From: Samsonia erythrinae
GTDB taxonomy: Bacteria; Pseudomonadota; Gammaproteobacteria; Enterobacterales; Enterobacteriaceae
Assembly (NCBI RefSeq): GCF_004342665.1
Contig: NZ_SMBY01000011.1
Location: 1-64,000, forward strand
DNA length: 64,000 bases
Direction: 5' to 3'
Below the pieces are notes generated by a model. That model saw nothing but the letters and a program-made list of their open reading frames with translations, was not told the DNA's origin and did not search any database. Shown one piece after another: positions 25,037 to 32,959 of the stretch (within the stretch, counting starts at the first letter, position 1; the number at the start of each line of letters is the position of its first letter). The position numbers were made by a program, and so were the translations under genes.

Positions 25037-25041
25037 ATAAT

Positions 25042-25070
25042 CCCCGCCATACCGGCGGGGTAGCGCTTTT
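25042..25070 (+). terminator. Intrinsic terminator
   Basis: CCCCGCC and GGCGGGG form a 7-bp stem with a 5-base loop, followed by TAGCGCTTTT, just after the small gene at 24764-25036. Confidence 0.6.
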
Positions 25071-25320
25071 AATCTATTATCGAGAAGTTGCTCAAGTATG
25101 TTTCTTTTGCTAAGGAGAATACCTCATAAGCATCCCCACTGAGAGTGCCTACGTTAAAATCGAATATTTTATTTCCCTTGTCCTCTCCATCATAAATTCC
25201 GATAGAACTGATATAAAGATCGCCATCTTTCACAGTGTCATCTATGTAGGCAAAACATCCTGGCTTCGATTCGCCATAGCGAGAGCTCATAGATATGTAA
25301 TCACCTTTCATATAAATCAT
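25069..25320 (-). CDS. Hypothetical protein coupled to the tail spike
   Basis: An 83-residue acidic protein. The ATG at 25320 overlaps the stop codon of the tail spike gene (ATGA); an ATG 12 bases upstream is also possible. It has a SSRYGESKPGCFAYIDD stretch and many Asp/Gly turns. Genes in this place often encode spike chaperones or receptor-modifying proteins; no family is recognised. Confidence 0.55.
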   Translation of the reverse strand: MIYMKGDYISMSSRYGESKPGCFAYIDDTVKDGDLYISSIGIYDGEDKGNKIFDFNVGTLSGDAYEVFSLAKETYLSNFSIID

Positions 25321-27527
25321 ATCGTTCCCCATGCTGCTCTGAAGATGGAATAGGCGTAAGCGCTATTCAGGTATGATGTGTAATCGCCTGCGATATAATC
25401 TTGGCTGGTAACATCCCATTTCCTGACGACTGCATAAGATGATGTTACGCTGTGAACAGAGTAGTAACTTCCGTTTATCAGCATGAACTCCCCCGCAGCC
25501 AAAAGCGCACTACTCATAGCAATAACAGTTTCACCCGCTACGATGGAGTTATAAAGTGAATAAGCTGGCCCCCAACCACTGTTTGAAGGCAAATTACCCG
25601 TGGACCGAATGAAGTTATCCTCGCCTGTCGTCGCGGAGTACATCATGTACGGCGCGGTAAATGAGCAACGGTAGTACCGGGTATTGTTCGCTGATGGCCA
25701 GCCGCGAGGGGTGGTATTGTAGGGTATGCCATCCGTCTGAACCCCGTTATAGACCTGCTGCACCATTCGGGTGTAGACACAGCCGTTTGAGGTTTTAGGA
25801 ACGTAGAGGAAGCAACGACCGATGTTTTCATGATTATTTACCCCAATATCAACGTAAATCATACCTCCGGTTGTCACAAAGGAATCAATGCAGTTTTTTA
25901 ACGTATTATTGTATACGCGTGTATAACCTACAGCGTTTTTCCAGCGGATGCCCTGGCTGCTCGTGACATCTTTACCCGTAATCGTGCACCCGGTAACTGA
26001 ACAGTTATACGCCGCTGTATTTATCCGGTTAAAGAAAACTCCCGAATTGGGAAATCCAAAGATAACACAGGCAGAAATGGTGGCATTTCCGCAGGATTCG
26101 ATAAAGATTCCAACGGAAATATCACCCACTGTGCAATTAGCTATAACAACATTTTCAGCAATACCCTGACCGGTCTCATCGGTTACGTTACCAAAGATAT
26201 CAATGCCGTTATCACCACAGGAGGTTACGGTACATCCCGTAATGGTCATCCCATTGGGACGCTCACACTGAATTCCGATATACCCTACATTATGCACATA
26301 GCAGTTTAATATCCGGGAGTTAGAACACCCGTAAACTGCATTATTTGCACGCCGCAGATAAATGCCGCCCGATGTACTGTCAAACGCCTTAACGTTATCA
26401 ATGGTGACATTATCCGAGTCCACGATATTAATGCAGGTAATTCCCGTTCCGGAAGCGTTGCTACGGCTACCGTTAAACGTGATCCCCTGTATCTTGCAGT
26501 TATCGGCAGCGCCTTCCCAGTTAGTAATGATTGCACCGCTGGATGAGCCGGTAAAACTGCTATCAAGAGTGATTGAGCCACCGCCCATCAGTGTTACGCC
26601 ACTGCGCATACACAGAGCGCCACGCCCGGCAGCGACCTCACCCGGTATTAATACTGAGCCAGGGTTTAAGGTAACAGTATAGTGCCCACCAATAAGAACG
26701 TTAGTAGGGCCGACACCTGACAGGTAATTTGTGTGGGCTTCATCAATTGCTGATTGTATATATACTCTGTCGTCGTTGATTCCTCCAAGAGCACCATGCA
26801 TTTCAGGAGTAATGAAACTTAACCCGCCGATTAATGCAGCCCCATTAGTTCCTGCAAGCTTTATTGCAAGATCCGCTGTATCTGTCTCCGCTGCAACAGG
26901 CACGAAACTACCAACGTTATTGCAGCCTACAAGCATATTTGATCTGAGATCAGCGTTTGCATACATCGGCACGCTTGATTCTGGAACTCTGAGAGTCCTG
27001 GAAAAGAGGTCTTCGGAATGCTCAATTGAATCTGATACTGAATTATCTACGTAATTTTTTGTTGCAGCATCCTGCTGGTTTACAGGATCCTTCAGATTTC
27101 TGATTTGATTGCCAAGAGCATCATAGAAATTGGCTATGAAGGAAGGCTTACGTAACGCTAGGCGTAAGAAACTGAAACACTGCTGGATCAGCATCGTAAG
27201 CTTATCGAATGCATCTTCATGAACTTCTGCGAAGAACTTACCCTGGTTGCGCAGGTCGGTTCCCTGTAACAGCGGCATATTGCGCTCAAGCAGAATGCGC
27301 CAGCCGATAGGTAGCGCGTTGGTCAAAATGACGTTACCGCCGGAATAGGATTTAACGCCGGTCAGCGTGTAATCGGTATTTAAAACCAGCGTGGCTTCAT
27401 TGCCGTCAAGGTCAGCGGTTTTAACCAGCATGTAGGATGAATTGGTAATTCGGAAGCGATAAGGGAACGTGGTTGTAACGCCGTTGCCTGTGTACTCTTC
27501 GTGAGAAACTTCGGTCGATACGGTCAT
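25317..27527 (-). CDS. Phage tail spike with beta-helix domain
   Basis: A 736-residue protein. Residues 1-110 form a head-binding domain of the T7/P22-like type: YTGNGVTTTFPYRFRI, then LNTDYTLTG, then LERNMPLLQGTDLRNQGKF. A linker with NQIRNLKDPVNQQDAATKNYVD follows (about 150-170). Residues 220-620 repeat N-V-x-I and CTVTSCGDNGIDI-like turns of a right-handed parallel beta-helix, as in pectate-lyase-like depolymerases. It probably binds or degrades surface polysaccharide. Adsorption genes are kept although virion assembly genes are lost. Confidence 0.8.
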   Translation of the reverse strand: MTVSTEVSHEEYTGNGVTTTFPYRFRITNSSYMLVKTADLDGNEATLVLNTDYTLTGVKSYSGGNVILTNALPIGWRILLERNMPLLQGTDLRNQGKFFAEVHEDAFDKLTMLIQQCFSFLRLALRKPSFIANFYDALGNQIRNLKDPVNQQDAATKNYVDNSVSDSIEHSEDLFSRTLRVPESSVPMYANADLRSNMLVGCNNVGSFVPVAAETDTADLAIKLAGTNGAALIGGLSFITPEMHGALGGINDDRVYIQSAIDEAHTNYLSGVGPTNVLIGGHYTVTLNPGSVLIPGEVAAGRGALCMRSGVTLMGGGSITLDSSFTGSSSGAIITNWEGAADNCKIQGITFNGSRSNASGTGITCINIVDSDNVTIDNVKAFDSTSGGIYLRRANNAVYGCSNSRILNCYVHNVGYIGIQCERPNGMTITGCTVTSCGDNGIDIFGNVTDETGQGIAENVVIANCTVGDISVGIFIESCGNATISACVIFGFPNSGVFFNRINTAAYNCSVTGCTITGKDVTSSQGIRWKNAVGYTRVYNNTLKNCIDSFVTTGGMIYVDIGVNNHENIGRCFLYVPKTSNGCVYTRMVQQVYNGVQTDGIPYNTTPRGWPSANNTRYYRCSFTAPYMMYSATTGEDNFIRSTGNLPSNSGWGPAYSLYNSIVAGETVIAMSSALLAAGEFMLINGSYYSVHSVTSSYAVVRKWDVTSQDYIAGDYTSYLNSAYAYSIFRAAWGTI

Positions 27528-27573
27528 GGTGAGTGCTCCGGTGTTGTTTACACGGATACATTACCAAAAATCA

Positions 27574-27596
27574 ACCATATTTGCATGAATATGGGT
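27574..27596. promoter_or_regulatory. Imperfect palindrome upstream of the tail spike
   Basis: CCATATT and AATATGG arms surround TGCATG, followed by GGTAATC. The shared ATCAACCA-ATTTGCA context recurs at 36793-36817 before the replication genes. Confidence 0.5.
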
Positions 27597-27686
27597 AATC
27601 ATTAAATCGTGAAAATTTGAGATAGGCTTGATCTTATCCCCTTCTGAATATACTGTATAAATGAACAGTATGTAAGGGAATGTTTC

Positions 27687-27950
27687 ATGAAAAATAAAAC
27701 AGATCGTCCTAAATACAGTTACCCAGCCAGGGAAAACTACAGCAGCGAGATTCACACTAATGAGGGGGTTGGCCGGCTTGTTGCCGACTCATATATTGAA
27801 CGACTGCTAACCGAGCTTGAAGATGAGGGAGTGGACGTTAGCGGCCCGCGCGCGGAGCTGACCGCCATCAAGAATTTTGTGAAGTACAGCAATAAATTTA
27901 GAGTTGATGTAAAAAACCATGCATTATTTTTGGTTAATCGGTGTGAATGA
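27687..27950 (+). CDS. Hypothetical phage protein
   Basis: An 87-residue, charged, soluble protein divergent from the tail spike. AAGGGAATG precedes the start at the usual distance. Residues 32-60 (ADSYIERLLTELEDEGVDVSG) form a strong amphipathic helix. No family is recognised. It may form a short unit with the antirepressor region downstream. Confidence 0.5.
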   Translation: MKNKTDRPKYSYPARENYSSEIHTNEGVGRLVADSYIERLLTELEDEGVDVSGPRAELTAIKNFVKYSNKFRVDVKNHALFLVNRCE

Positions 27951-28025
27951 TTACCTGAGCAACATATTGTAATTAATGGAATTAAAACAAATCAGGTAAT
28001 TTTAACATTGTTAAATTGCGCAATG

Positions 28026-28042
28026 ATTACCCGCGTGGTAAT
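28026..28042. promoter_or_regulatory. Phage operator, ATTACC-N5-GGTAAT
   Basis: ATTACCCGCGTGGTAAT is one of the dispersed 17-bp palindromes of this prophage. It overlaps a TTGACA (28043-28048), so it can control the transcript that leads to the antirepressor. Confidence 0.65.
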
Positions 28043-28102
28043 TTGACACCCTATGCACAACGCGCCATAGTGATTACGCACCTGCAAAATCAGGTGCCGG
28101 GA

Positions 28103-28311
28103 TTGGTCTCCTGAAGAACTAAGTGGCGCACAACACGCGCTGGCGTGTTTTTTTTGTGCATTCGCTTCGCTGCATCTATCAATGGTGGGCTGGGCGGAGG
28201 CGTCGCAAGACGCGCCAGTAGCCACTTAGGCTGGTAGACCAACTCCGTTCAGTTCACCACCAGAAGATTGGTCTCGATGGTGGTGATAATTCACTAAGTG
28301 GAGTTATCATT
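28103..28311 (+). promoter_or_regulatory. C4-like RNA leader of the antirepressor gene
   Basis: TTGGTCTC and CTAAGTGG occur together at 28103-28126 and again at 28268-28301. Between them, CCACTTAG (28222) and AGACCAA (28236) are exact complements of these elements. The second TTGGTCTC lies in the loop of a CACCACC/GGTGGTG stem, and the second CTAAGTGG overlaps the SD sequence (GTGGAG) of the antirepressor. One antisense block can thus pair with either copy, as in the C4 RNAs that control phage P1/P22 antirepressors. Pairing is read from sequence; regulation is inferred. Confidence 0.6.
28132..28155 (+). terminator. Intrinsic terminator in the antirepressor leader
   Basis: AACACGC and GCGTGTT form a perfect 7-bp stem with four-base loop, followed by seven Ts. 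It lies between the first target copy and the antisense block, so it could end a short regulatory RNA. Confidence 0.75.
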
Positions 28312-29139
28312 ATGAACACCAAAACATCTGTGTTTTCTTTCGACTCATCCGTAAAAGTTCGCGTCCTGTCCGTTGATGGTAATCCGTGGTTCGTTGCTGC
28401 TGATGTCTGCAAAGCTATCGCTCTCGATAACACTTCAATACGTAAGTTAGATGATGATGAAAAGGGTCTGCATTCAATGCATACCCCTGGCGGGATGCAG
28501 GATGTAAGCATTATTTCCGAGTCCGGCCTATACACTCTGATCTTGCGCTGCCGTGATGCGGTAACGCCGGGTACCATCCCCTACCGCTTTCGTAAATGGG
28601 TAACTGGTGAGGTCCTTCCTTCTATCCGCAAAACCGGAAAGTATGAAGCTACCCCAACAAAAGCCAAACCCCGCGCCCTACCCAAGCCGGTGGCAAAGGA
28701 CAACATTACTCGCCTACCTTTTGTGTCTGCCCGGTTCGATCGTGACGAGACGCCGTATTGGACGCTGCCATCTATCGGCGGCTACTTCCGTGGCTATGAG
28801 GTTGGTGAGTCGATGGCTTACCTGTTCCTCAAATTCCTGAATGAGAATAAGGTGCCTGCTGAGGTTGGTTACAACTATTACACGCACATCATGTTTTCGC
28901 TGTTCCATCGGTACGAACTTGAGGGCGGTCAAGCAGCGGAAGCGGCGCAATCAGAAGAGGAAGGATTCAATAGCATACGCGGCCAGTTGTGCGGCTTCAT
29001 GAACACCACATCAAAGTGGATGGTCTCGGCGGCCAACAAAATGGATAGTGAAGCCAATCGCTTTACCGAGGCTCAGTTACTGGCAGTGGCAAATAATGCG
29101 TTAGGATGCAGCGTTAAAAAGTTGCATTATAAAGCTTAA
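28312..29139 (+). CDS. Phage antirepressor, BRO-N domain
   Basis: A 275-residue protein. Residues 5-110 are a BRO-N domain: VRVLSVDGNPWFVAADVCKA, then LDDDEKG, then IISESGLYTLILRCR and FRKWVTGEVLPSIRKTG. The C-terminal half is a separate helical domain that may bind the repressor. Antirepressors of this type inactivate a phage repressor and trigger induction. That fits the two-HTH repressor at 37260, which has no self-cleavage domain. Translation is probably controlled by the C4-like leader. Confidence 0.8.
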   Translation: MNTKTSVFSFDSSVKVRVLSVDGNPWFVAADVCKAIALDNTSIRKLDDDEKGLHSMHTPGGMQDVSIISESGLYTLILRCRDAVTPGTIPYRFRKWVTGEVLPSIRKTGKYEATPTKAKPRALPKPVAKDNITRLPFVSARFDRDETPYWTLPSIGGYFRGYEVGESMAYLFLKFLNENKVPAEVGYNYYTHIMFSLFHRYELEGGQAAEAAQSEEEGFNSIRGQLCGFMNTTSKWMVSAANKMDSEANRFTEAQLLAVANNALGCSVKKLHYKA

Positions 29140-29148
29140 GAATTCAAG

Positions 29149-29170
29149 GGCCCGTTTTCGGGCCTTTTTT
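29149..29170 (+). terminator. Intrinsic terminator after the antirepressor
   Basis: GGCCCG and CGGGCC form a stem with a TTTT loop, followed by six Ts. Confidence 0.8.
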
Positions 29171-29243
29171 AATGCGAGTTTTCGCAAGAAGTTTTCAGCG
29201 CGCTTAAAAACTCTGGTTGAAGTTTGGACGAATTTAAACGAGA

Positions 29244-29260
29244 ATTACCTTACAGGTAAC
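29244..29260. promoter_or_regulatory. Phage operator upstream of hicBA-like genes
   Basis: ATTACCTTACAGGTAAC matches the 17-bp phage palindrome with one base changed. It lies 14 bp before the antitoxin start and would place this pair under the phage repressor or its own control. Confidence 0.55.
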
Positions 29261-29273
29261 ACAGGAGGCCGCC

Positions 29274-29519
29274 ATGAACGTAGTAAAATTTCCGCGCGCC
29301 TATACGGTAAACGTCATCCATGATGAAAACGTATGGGTAGGCGTATGTGATGATCTTGGTTTGGTTACCGAAGCTGAAACATACGAAGCCCTTACAGAAA
29401 GAGTGTGGGAGATTGCGCCAGAACTGTGCGAGCTTAACGGGCTTTGCAGAAGCAGAAGTGGCAATATTCGCTTGGCGTTCACTCATGAGCAATCCAACGA
29501 CGAAAGGATTGCACTCTAA
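29274..29519 (+). CDS. HicB-like (DUF1902) antitoxin
   Basis: An 81-residue protein with the partial RNase-H-like HicB fold: YTVNVIHDENVWVGVCDDLGLVTEAETYEAL, given as one strand-strand-helix block. The DUF1902 domain is common in antitoxins paired with HicA. A strong AGGAGG site precedes the ATG. It lies 3 bp upstream of the HicA-type toxin gene. Confidence 0.75.
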   Translation: MNVVKFPRAYTVNVIHDENVWVGVCDDLGLVTEAETYEALTERVWEIAPELCELNGLCRSRSGNIRLAFTHEQSNDERIAL

Positions 29520-29522
29520 AAA

Positions 29523-29720
29523 ATGGGAAACGGGCTATATCCTAAATTAACCGAATTGCTACTTTCAGCAAATTGTAATTTTGAAAGGCAAGGCAAAGGT
29601 AGCCATGAGATATGGTATAGCCCGATAACCAACAAAAGATTTAGCGTCCCCTTCTCTGTCGTATCCACGCACACCGCCAATGGCATATTGAAACAAGCAG
29701 GTTTGCCGAAATACTTCTAA
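29523..29720 (+). CDS. HicA-type toxin
   Basis: A 65-residue protein with the double-stranded-RNA-binding-like HicA fold. Typical features are LLLSANCNFERQGKGSHEIW with the catalytic-type His after GKGS, and a C-terminal THTANGILKQAGL helix. HicA toxins cleave mRNA. It follows its antitoxin by 3 bp and is closed by a terminator that starts at the stop codon. Confidence 0.8.
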   Translation: MGNGLYPKLTELLLSANCNFERQGKGSHEIWYSPITNKRFSVPFSVVSTHTANGILKQAGLPKYF

Positions 29721-29738
29721 GGCCCGAGGGCCTTATTT
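29719..29738 (+). terminator. Terminator after hicA
   Basis: AAGGCCC and GGGCCTT form a 7-bp stem with a 2-base gap, followed by ATTTGTT. It overlaps the stop codon of the toxin gene. Confidence 0.6.
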
Positions 29739-29754
29739 GTTGTGACATGTCACG

Positions 29755-30138
29755 CTATTTATTACTCATCCATTTTGGTGGTTCTTTGCAGCGAAATGAT
29801 TCCTGCATAGCGGCTATGACCAAACTCTCAGCTGAGTTAACTCTCTGATTGGGGTTGTCATTTAGGTATTTATAAACAACATCGGCATAGGTCTGTAGCC
29901 TTCCATTGGGCTGACAAAAAACCTGAGCGCCCTCATCCCCGTATGCGTCAATGACTGACGCCACATACCCTATGAACACACCAGTCTGAAGTTGGTTACC
30001 GGGTTTACTACGACCCCCTTGCTCGGCTTTTTTATATTCTTGAGCATATTGGTATAATTGTTGACCATCGTAGAACTTTGCTTCTGCTGGTAACAAGAAT
30101 GAGAAAAAAAGAGCGCAAGAAATATATTTGGCATTCAT
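29755..30138 (-). CDS. Rap1a/Tai-family immunity-like protein
   Basis: A 127-residue protein with a signal peptide (cleavage likely after AEA near residue 20) and a Rap1a/Tai-like domain: YDGQQLYQYAQEY, then TGVFIGYVASVIDAYG, then FCQPNGRL, then a DVVYKYLNDNP helix. Known members neutralise type VI secreted peptidoglycan amidases in the periplasm; phage homologues may be morons. The ATG at 30138 is preferred because AGGGAA is then correctly spaced. It reads in the same direction as the structural remnant upstream. Confidence 0.7.
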   Translation of the reverse strand: MNAKYISCALFFSFLLPAEAKFYDGQQLYQYAQEYKKAEQGGRSKPGNQLQTGVFIGYVASVIDAYGDEGAQVFCQPNGRLQTYADVVYKYLNDNPNQRVNSAESLVIAAMQESFRCKEPPKWMSNK

Positions 30139-30140
30139 TG

Positions 30141-30443
30141 TCATTTCCCTAACATAAATTGTGATGGAGGTATTAAAAATTCATTGCCCTGCTCGCGCTC
30201 AACTCGGCGCTGATAGCGTTCCAGAGAACCGGGATCTAACCCGTCCTGTATGCGGTTAAGAATCAGCCCATTCATCGCTGTGCGCAGCCAGAATATGTTC
30301 AGGAATGGCGTGTTGTCCAGCGCGGTGCGATACCAGTCACCAAGGTCTGCATCGCCGCGCGTCGTCTGCTGCAACAATGTTATCATCGCGTCAGCATTGG
30401 AAGCTGCCGGACCCATAAGTGAAGTAATCGGCCCCGCGCCCAT
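30141..30443 (-). CDS. C-terminal remnant of a phage virion protein
   Basis: A frame of 100 residues ending IPPSQFMLGK. The Trp/Phe/Asn-rich stretch DWYRTALDNTPFLNIFWLRT looks like the C-terminus of a large internal or ejection protein. The frame is open upstream of its first ATG (R-S-G-N-R-M) until it runs into the terminase gene, which shows that it is a fragment joined there by deletion. It is probably not translated as a functional protein. Confidence 0.5.
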   Translation of the reverse strand: MGAGPITSLMGPAASNADAMITLLQQTTRGDADLGDWYRTALDNTPFLNIFWLRTAMNGLILNRIQDGLDPGSLERYQRRVEREQGNEFLIPPSQFMLGK

Positions 30444-32020
30444 GCGGTTACCAGATCGGCAATGTTGGACGCTTCATCGAACACGACGATGATGCGCTTG
30501 CGCTCGTTGTGCAGCCCTGCAAACGCCTCGGTGTTGTGCTCAGACCACGGAATAGCATCAGCACGCCAGCGCTTATCATGCCCAGGATCGTTGCTGTACA
30601 TCGCCGTTGCGGTAGTTGTGAACCAGTCCTTTGTGATAGCCAGATTCGACCACTTGATGACCTCAGGCCATGTTTTTGTGCGTAACTGGTTCTCGGTGTT
30701 GGCGGTCACGACAACTTTGCAATCCTCGCAAGTCGCCATGCCCCAATTGATTAGCATAGAAATGAATGCACTATTGTGTGTAACAATAAAGTCACGCGCT
30801 TGATATAGGCCGGTTGAATCATCAATAGATATGCACATTGCTGGCATATCACCGATGTATTCAATGCCTTCTATCCAACGCTTTACATAGCGATCTTCCG
30901 ATGGCTTATATGCATTTTTTTTATGGGCCACACAGAATGGATTGAATGGTGCGTTAATAGTTACGCGCCAACAATCCCTACCAGGAACCTTGTTTCCGTC
31001 TCTATCGCGGTATGATGGTTTTTTTACAGATGGATGCATCATTGCTTTACAACCAAGAGAGCGAGCCAACCAGATAACGTCATCTGCTAATCGCTTACTT
31101 GTTGTGCTGTAACCTATAGATCCAGATGCATGCACCTCGCCGTCAGTATCAAGAATGCCGCACAGCAAACTATTGCGCGTTTCTATGCTGTTGTACTTGT
31201 ACAAATCTGGAATATAACGTTCATGGGATCCCAGCCCATACAGCCCGGTGGCTTTTAGTGCGGAGTGTTGACCAACAAGTGCAACGGCATAACGATCTCG
31301 ACGCTCTACATTCACACCCAAGCCAGATAGTTTTTCGAAAATCTCATTATCCGGCTTCGTGTATAGAGATTTATTTTTCCCGCCGTCACCAATCCACACG
31401 CCCAGCATGTATGCATCGGCAGGAATAGGCTTAAATGGAAAATCGACAGCACCCTGAGTAGGGATTTCCCACTGCCTAGCCATTGATACGCCATTCTTCC
31501 TCTTAACTCCCTGGCGCAATATTTCTATCGTTTCCATCGTTCTCCACGATGAAAGGCCATTTCTTCGCTCATTCCTGCCCCTGACATTCCACAAGTGACC
31601 GCTGGAAACATCAAGATACGATCTATCATCAAATGTGACTCGATACATGGGGGCTGATGTGTAGTTTTTTGTCGCAGATACGCGCACAGCGGATCCGTTT
31701 ATACCAAAAACCTCATCACCAACAGAGATATCACCCCATACCTTGCGACCTTGCGGCGTATCAATAAAATCATCAATCCGCTGTGCTTTCCCGATACCGT
31801 GGCCGCTGGCGCGAGCAACCATTAACGGCTGGTGTCGCGTTTCAGGGTTTTTCAGGTGTTCAGCAATGTCTTTAAATGCCTCCGCCTGCCATTCTCGCGG
31901 CCCGGTGTGTCGCTCAAGCTCCGTACCCTCTTCACCCCAAGGGAAAGCGTACAGAGCGAAGCTGTACGGGTCATGAGTAAAGCTGGCGATATCCTCGATG
32001 AGTTGCTCTTGCTCGGTCAT
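30383..32020 (-). CDS. Terminase large subunit, C-terminally truncated, with intein
   Basis: The first 78 residues and residues 417-524 form the ATPase domain of a large terminase. Walker A is ASGHGIGK, interrupted by an intein after the Lys; SAFISML continues after it. Walker B is IIVVFDEAS at about 510-518. After NIADLV the homology ends and the frame reads random sequence to residue 545. The nuclease domain is absent, so packaging cannot work. The start at 32020 overlaps the small subunit stop (ATGA). The end is fused to a virion-protein remnant by deletion. Confidence 0.8.
   Translation of the reverse strand: MTEQEQLIEDIASFTHDPYSFALYAFPWGEEGTELERHTGPREWQAEAFKDIAEHLKNPETRHQPLMVARASGHGIGKAQRIDDFIDTPQGRKVWGDISVGDEVFGINGSAVRVSATKNYTSAPMYRVTFDDRSYLDVSSGHLWNVRGRNERRNGLSSWRTMETIEILRQGVKRKNGVSMARQWEIPTQGAVDFPFKPIPADAYMLGVWIGDGGKNKSLYTKPDNEIFEKLSGLGVNVERRDRYAVALVGQHSALKATGLYGLGSHERYIPDLYKYNSIETRNSLLCGILDTDGEVHASGSIGYSTTSKRLADDVIWLARSLGCKAMMHPSVKKPSYRDRDGNKVPGRDCWRVTINAPFNPFCVAHKKNAYKPSEDRYVKRWIEGIEYIGDMPAMCISIDDSTGLYQARDFIVTHNSAFISMLINWGMATCEDCKVVVTANTENQLRTKTWPEVIKWSNLAITKDWFTTTATAMYSNDPGHDKRWRADAIPWSEHNTEAFAGLHNERKRIIVVFDEASNIADLVTAWARGRLLHLWVRQLPMLTR
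30773..31786 (-). other. Intein with class 3 signature and LAGLIDADG-type endonuclease
   Basis: Residues 79-416 of the terminase frame (338 residues). It starts with Ala, not Cys or Ser. Block B is SSGHLWNV with Trp144, block F is MCISIDDSTGLY with Cys396, and block G is FIVTHN followed by Ser417. Trp, Cys and Thr at these places are the W-C-T triplet of class 3 inteins. Two endonuclease motifs are AYMLGVWIGDGG (about 203-214) and LLCGILDTDG (about 285-294). It sits precisely in Walker A, a usual insertion point. Activity is untested. Confidence 0.85.
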
Positions 32021-32553
32021 TTTTCGCCGCCATTAACACGTTTACGGGCTTTAGCCATGCGGTCGGAAACAGTGACATTCACATTGACGTCAACGCGTTC
32101 CTTGAACGCATTAACATCGACATGCTTACCGATCAGTTCAAGGTTCTTAACCTTGTCCGGCCACTTGATTTTTTTGAGGATTGTCTCGGCGGTAGTCTCA
32201 TCGTAATTGAGAATGGTCGTTGAGATATCCAACCCCGACAGCGTAGTGCGCCATACCTTCGGCCACTCGCTTACCGGCTTCAACTTCCCTTCATCAGTGA
32301 GGATGTCGAGCACGTCCATCTGGTCAATCTCGGCAAGGCGTTGTAGGACGTAGTCGGCGGTGATGTCGGTGCGCTCATTGCGTTCAGCTTTCAACTCAGC
32401 AATACGCTTCTTAATGTCTACTTTAGACCACAAGCGGGACGCCTCACGATTTGCGTATTTCTCGGCATAACCGGCACGTATAGCGGCTTGAGTGAGGTTT
32501 AAATCAACGAGGTATTCACGGCAGAAAGCCTCCTGTTTGTCTTTCAGTGCCAT
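32017..32553 (-). CDS. Terminase small subunit
   Basis: A 179-residue protein with the N-terminal helix-turn-helix typical of phage small terminases: KQEAFCREYLVDLNLTQAAI followed by RAGYAEKYANREASRL. Residues 70-150 are the oligomerisation part. It recognises the pac or cos site. The ATG at 32553 has CGGAGGCGGT before it. It ends in a 4-bp overlap with the large subunit. Confidence 0.85.
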   Translation of the reverse strand: MALKDKQEAFCREYLVDLNLTQAAIRAGYAEKYANREASRLWSKVDIKKRIAELKAERNERTDITADYVLQRLAEIDQMDVLDILTDEGKLKPVSEWPKVWRTTLSGLDISTTILNYDETTAETILKKIKWPDKVKNLELIGKHVDVNAFKERVDVNVNVTVSDRMAKARKRVNGGEK

Positions 32554-32603
32554 ACCGCCTCCGGTAATCATTTGGGTAATCATTACATCCAATCATACCA
32601 AAC

Positions 32604-32620
32604 ATTACCGGCGCGGTAAT
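32604..32620. promoter_or_regulatory. Phage operator upstream of terminase genes
   Basis: ATTACCGGCGCGGTAAT is a 17-bp member of the phage operator family. Two further GGTAATC half-sites lie at 32566-32582. They stand between the early-type small genes and terS. Confidence 0.6.
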
Positions 32621-32623
32621 TAT

Positions 32624-32959
32624 TTAGGCCAAAAGAAACTTTTTCCACCCATTCGTAACCCAGCACGCCGTATCACCCTGCATGCAGCAACTGTCAACCG
32701 GCAGCACATCACCGCACTTGCCGCACCGCTGCTTGCTAATCGCCTTAATGCGAAGTTTAACCCGCGCATCATCCTGACGGATCAGCATTTGAATATACTC
32801 TTCGCGGTCGTAAGCATCCTTGCCCGGTCGCCGCGCCTGCCGGTTACGGTCAAGCATTTCCAATTCCTGAGCATCAAGCGACAATTCCATTTTCGTTATA
32901 CCCTGCTCTTGTTGGCGCTTACGCTGGGCCGCTTTGCGCTCTGCTGGGGATTTAGGCAT
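32624..32959 (-). CDS. Hypothetical phage protein with Cys-pairs
   Basis: A 111-residue basic protein. The N-terminal half is a Lys/Arg/Gln-rich helix (AERKAAQRKRQQEQG) followed by LDAQELEMLDRNRQARR. The C-terminal third has CGKCGDVLPVDSCC, which could bind zinc. Its start overlaps the end of the next gene upstream by 8 bp. No family is recognised. Confidence 0.55.
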   Translation of the reverse strand: MPKSPAERKAAQRKRQQEQGITKMELSLDAQELEMLDRNRQARRPGKDAYDREEYIQMLIRQDDARVKLRIKAISKQRCGKCGDVLPVDSCCMQGDTACWVTNGWKKFLLA

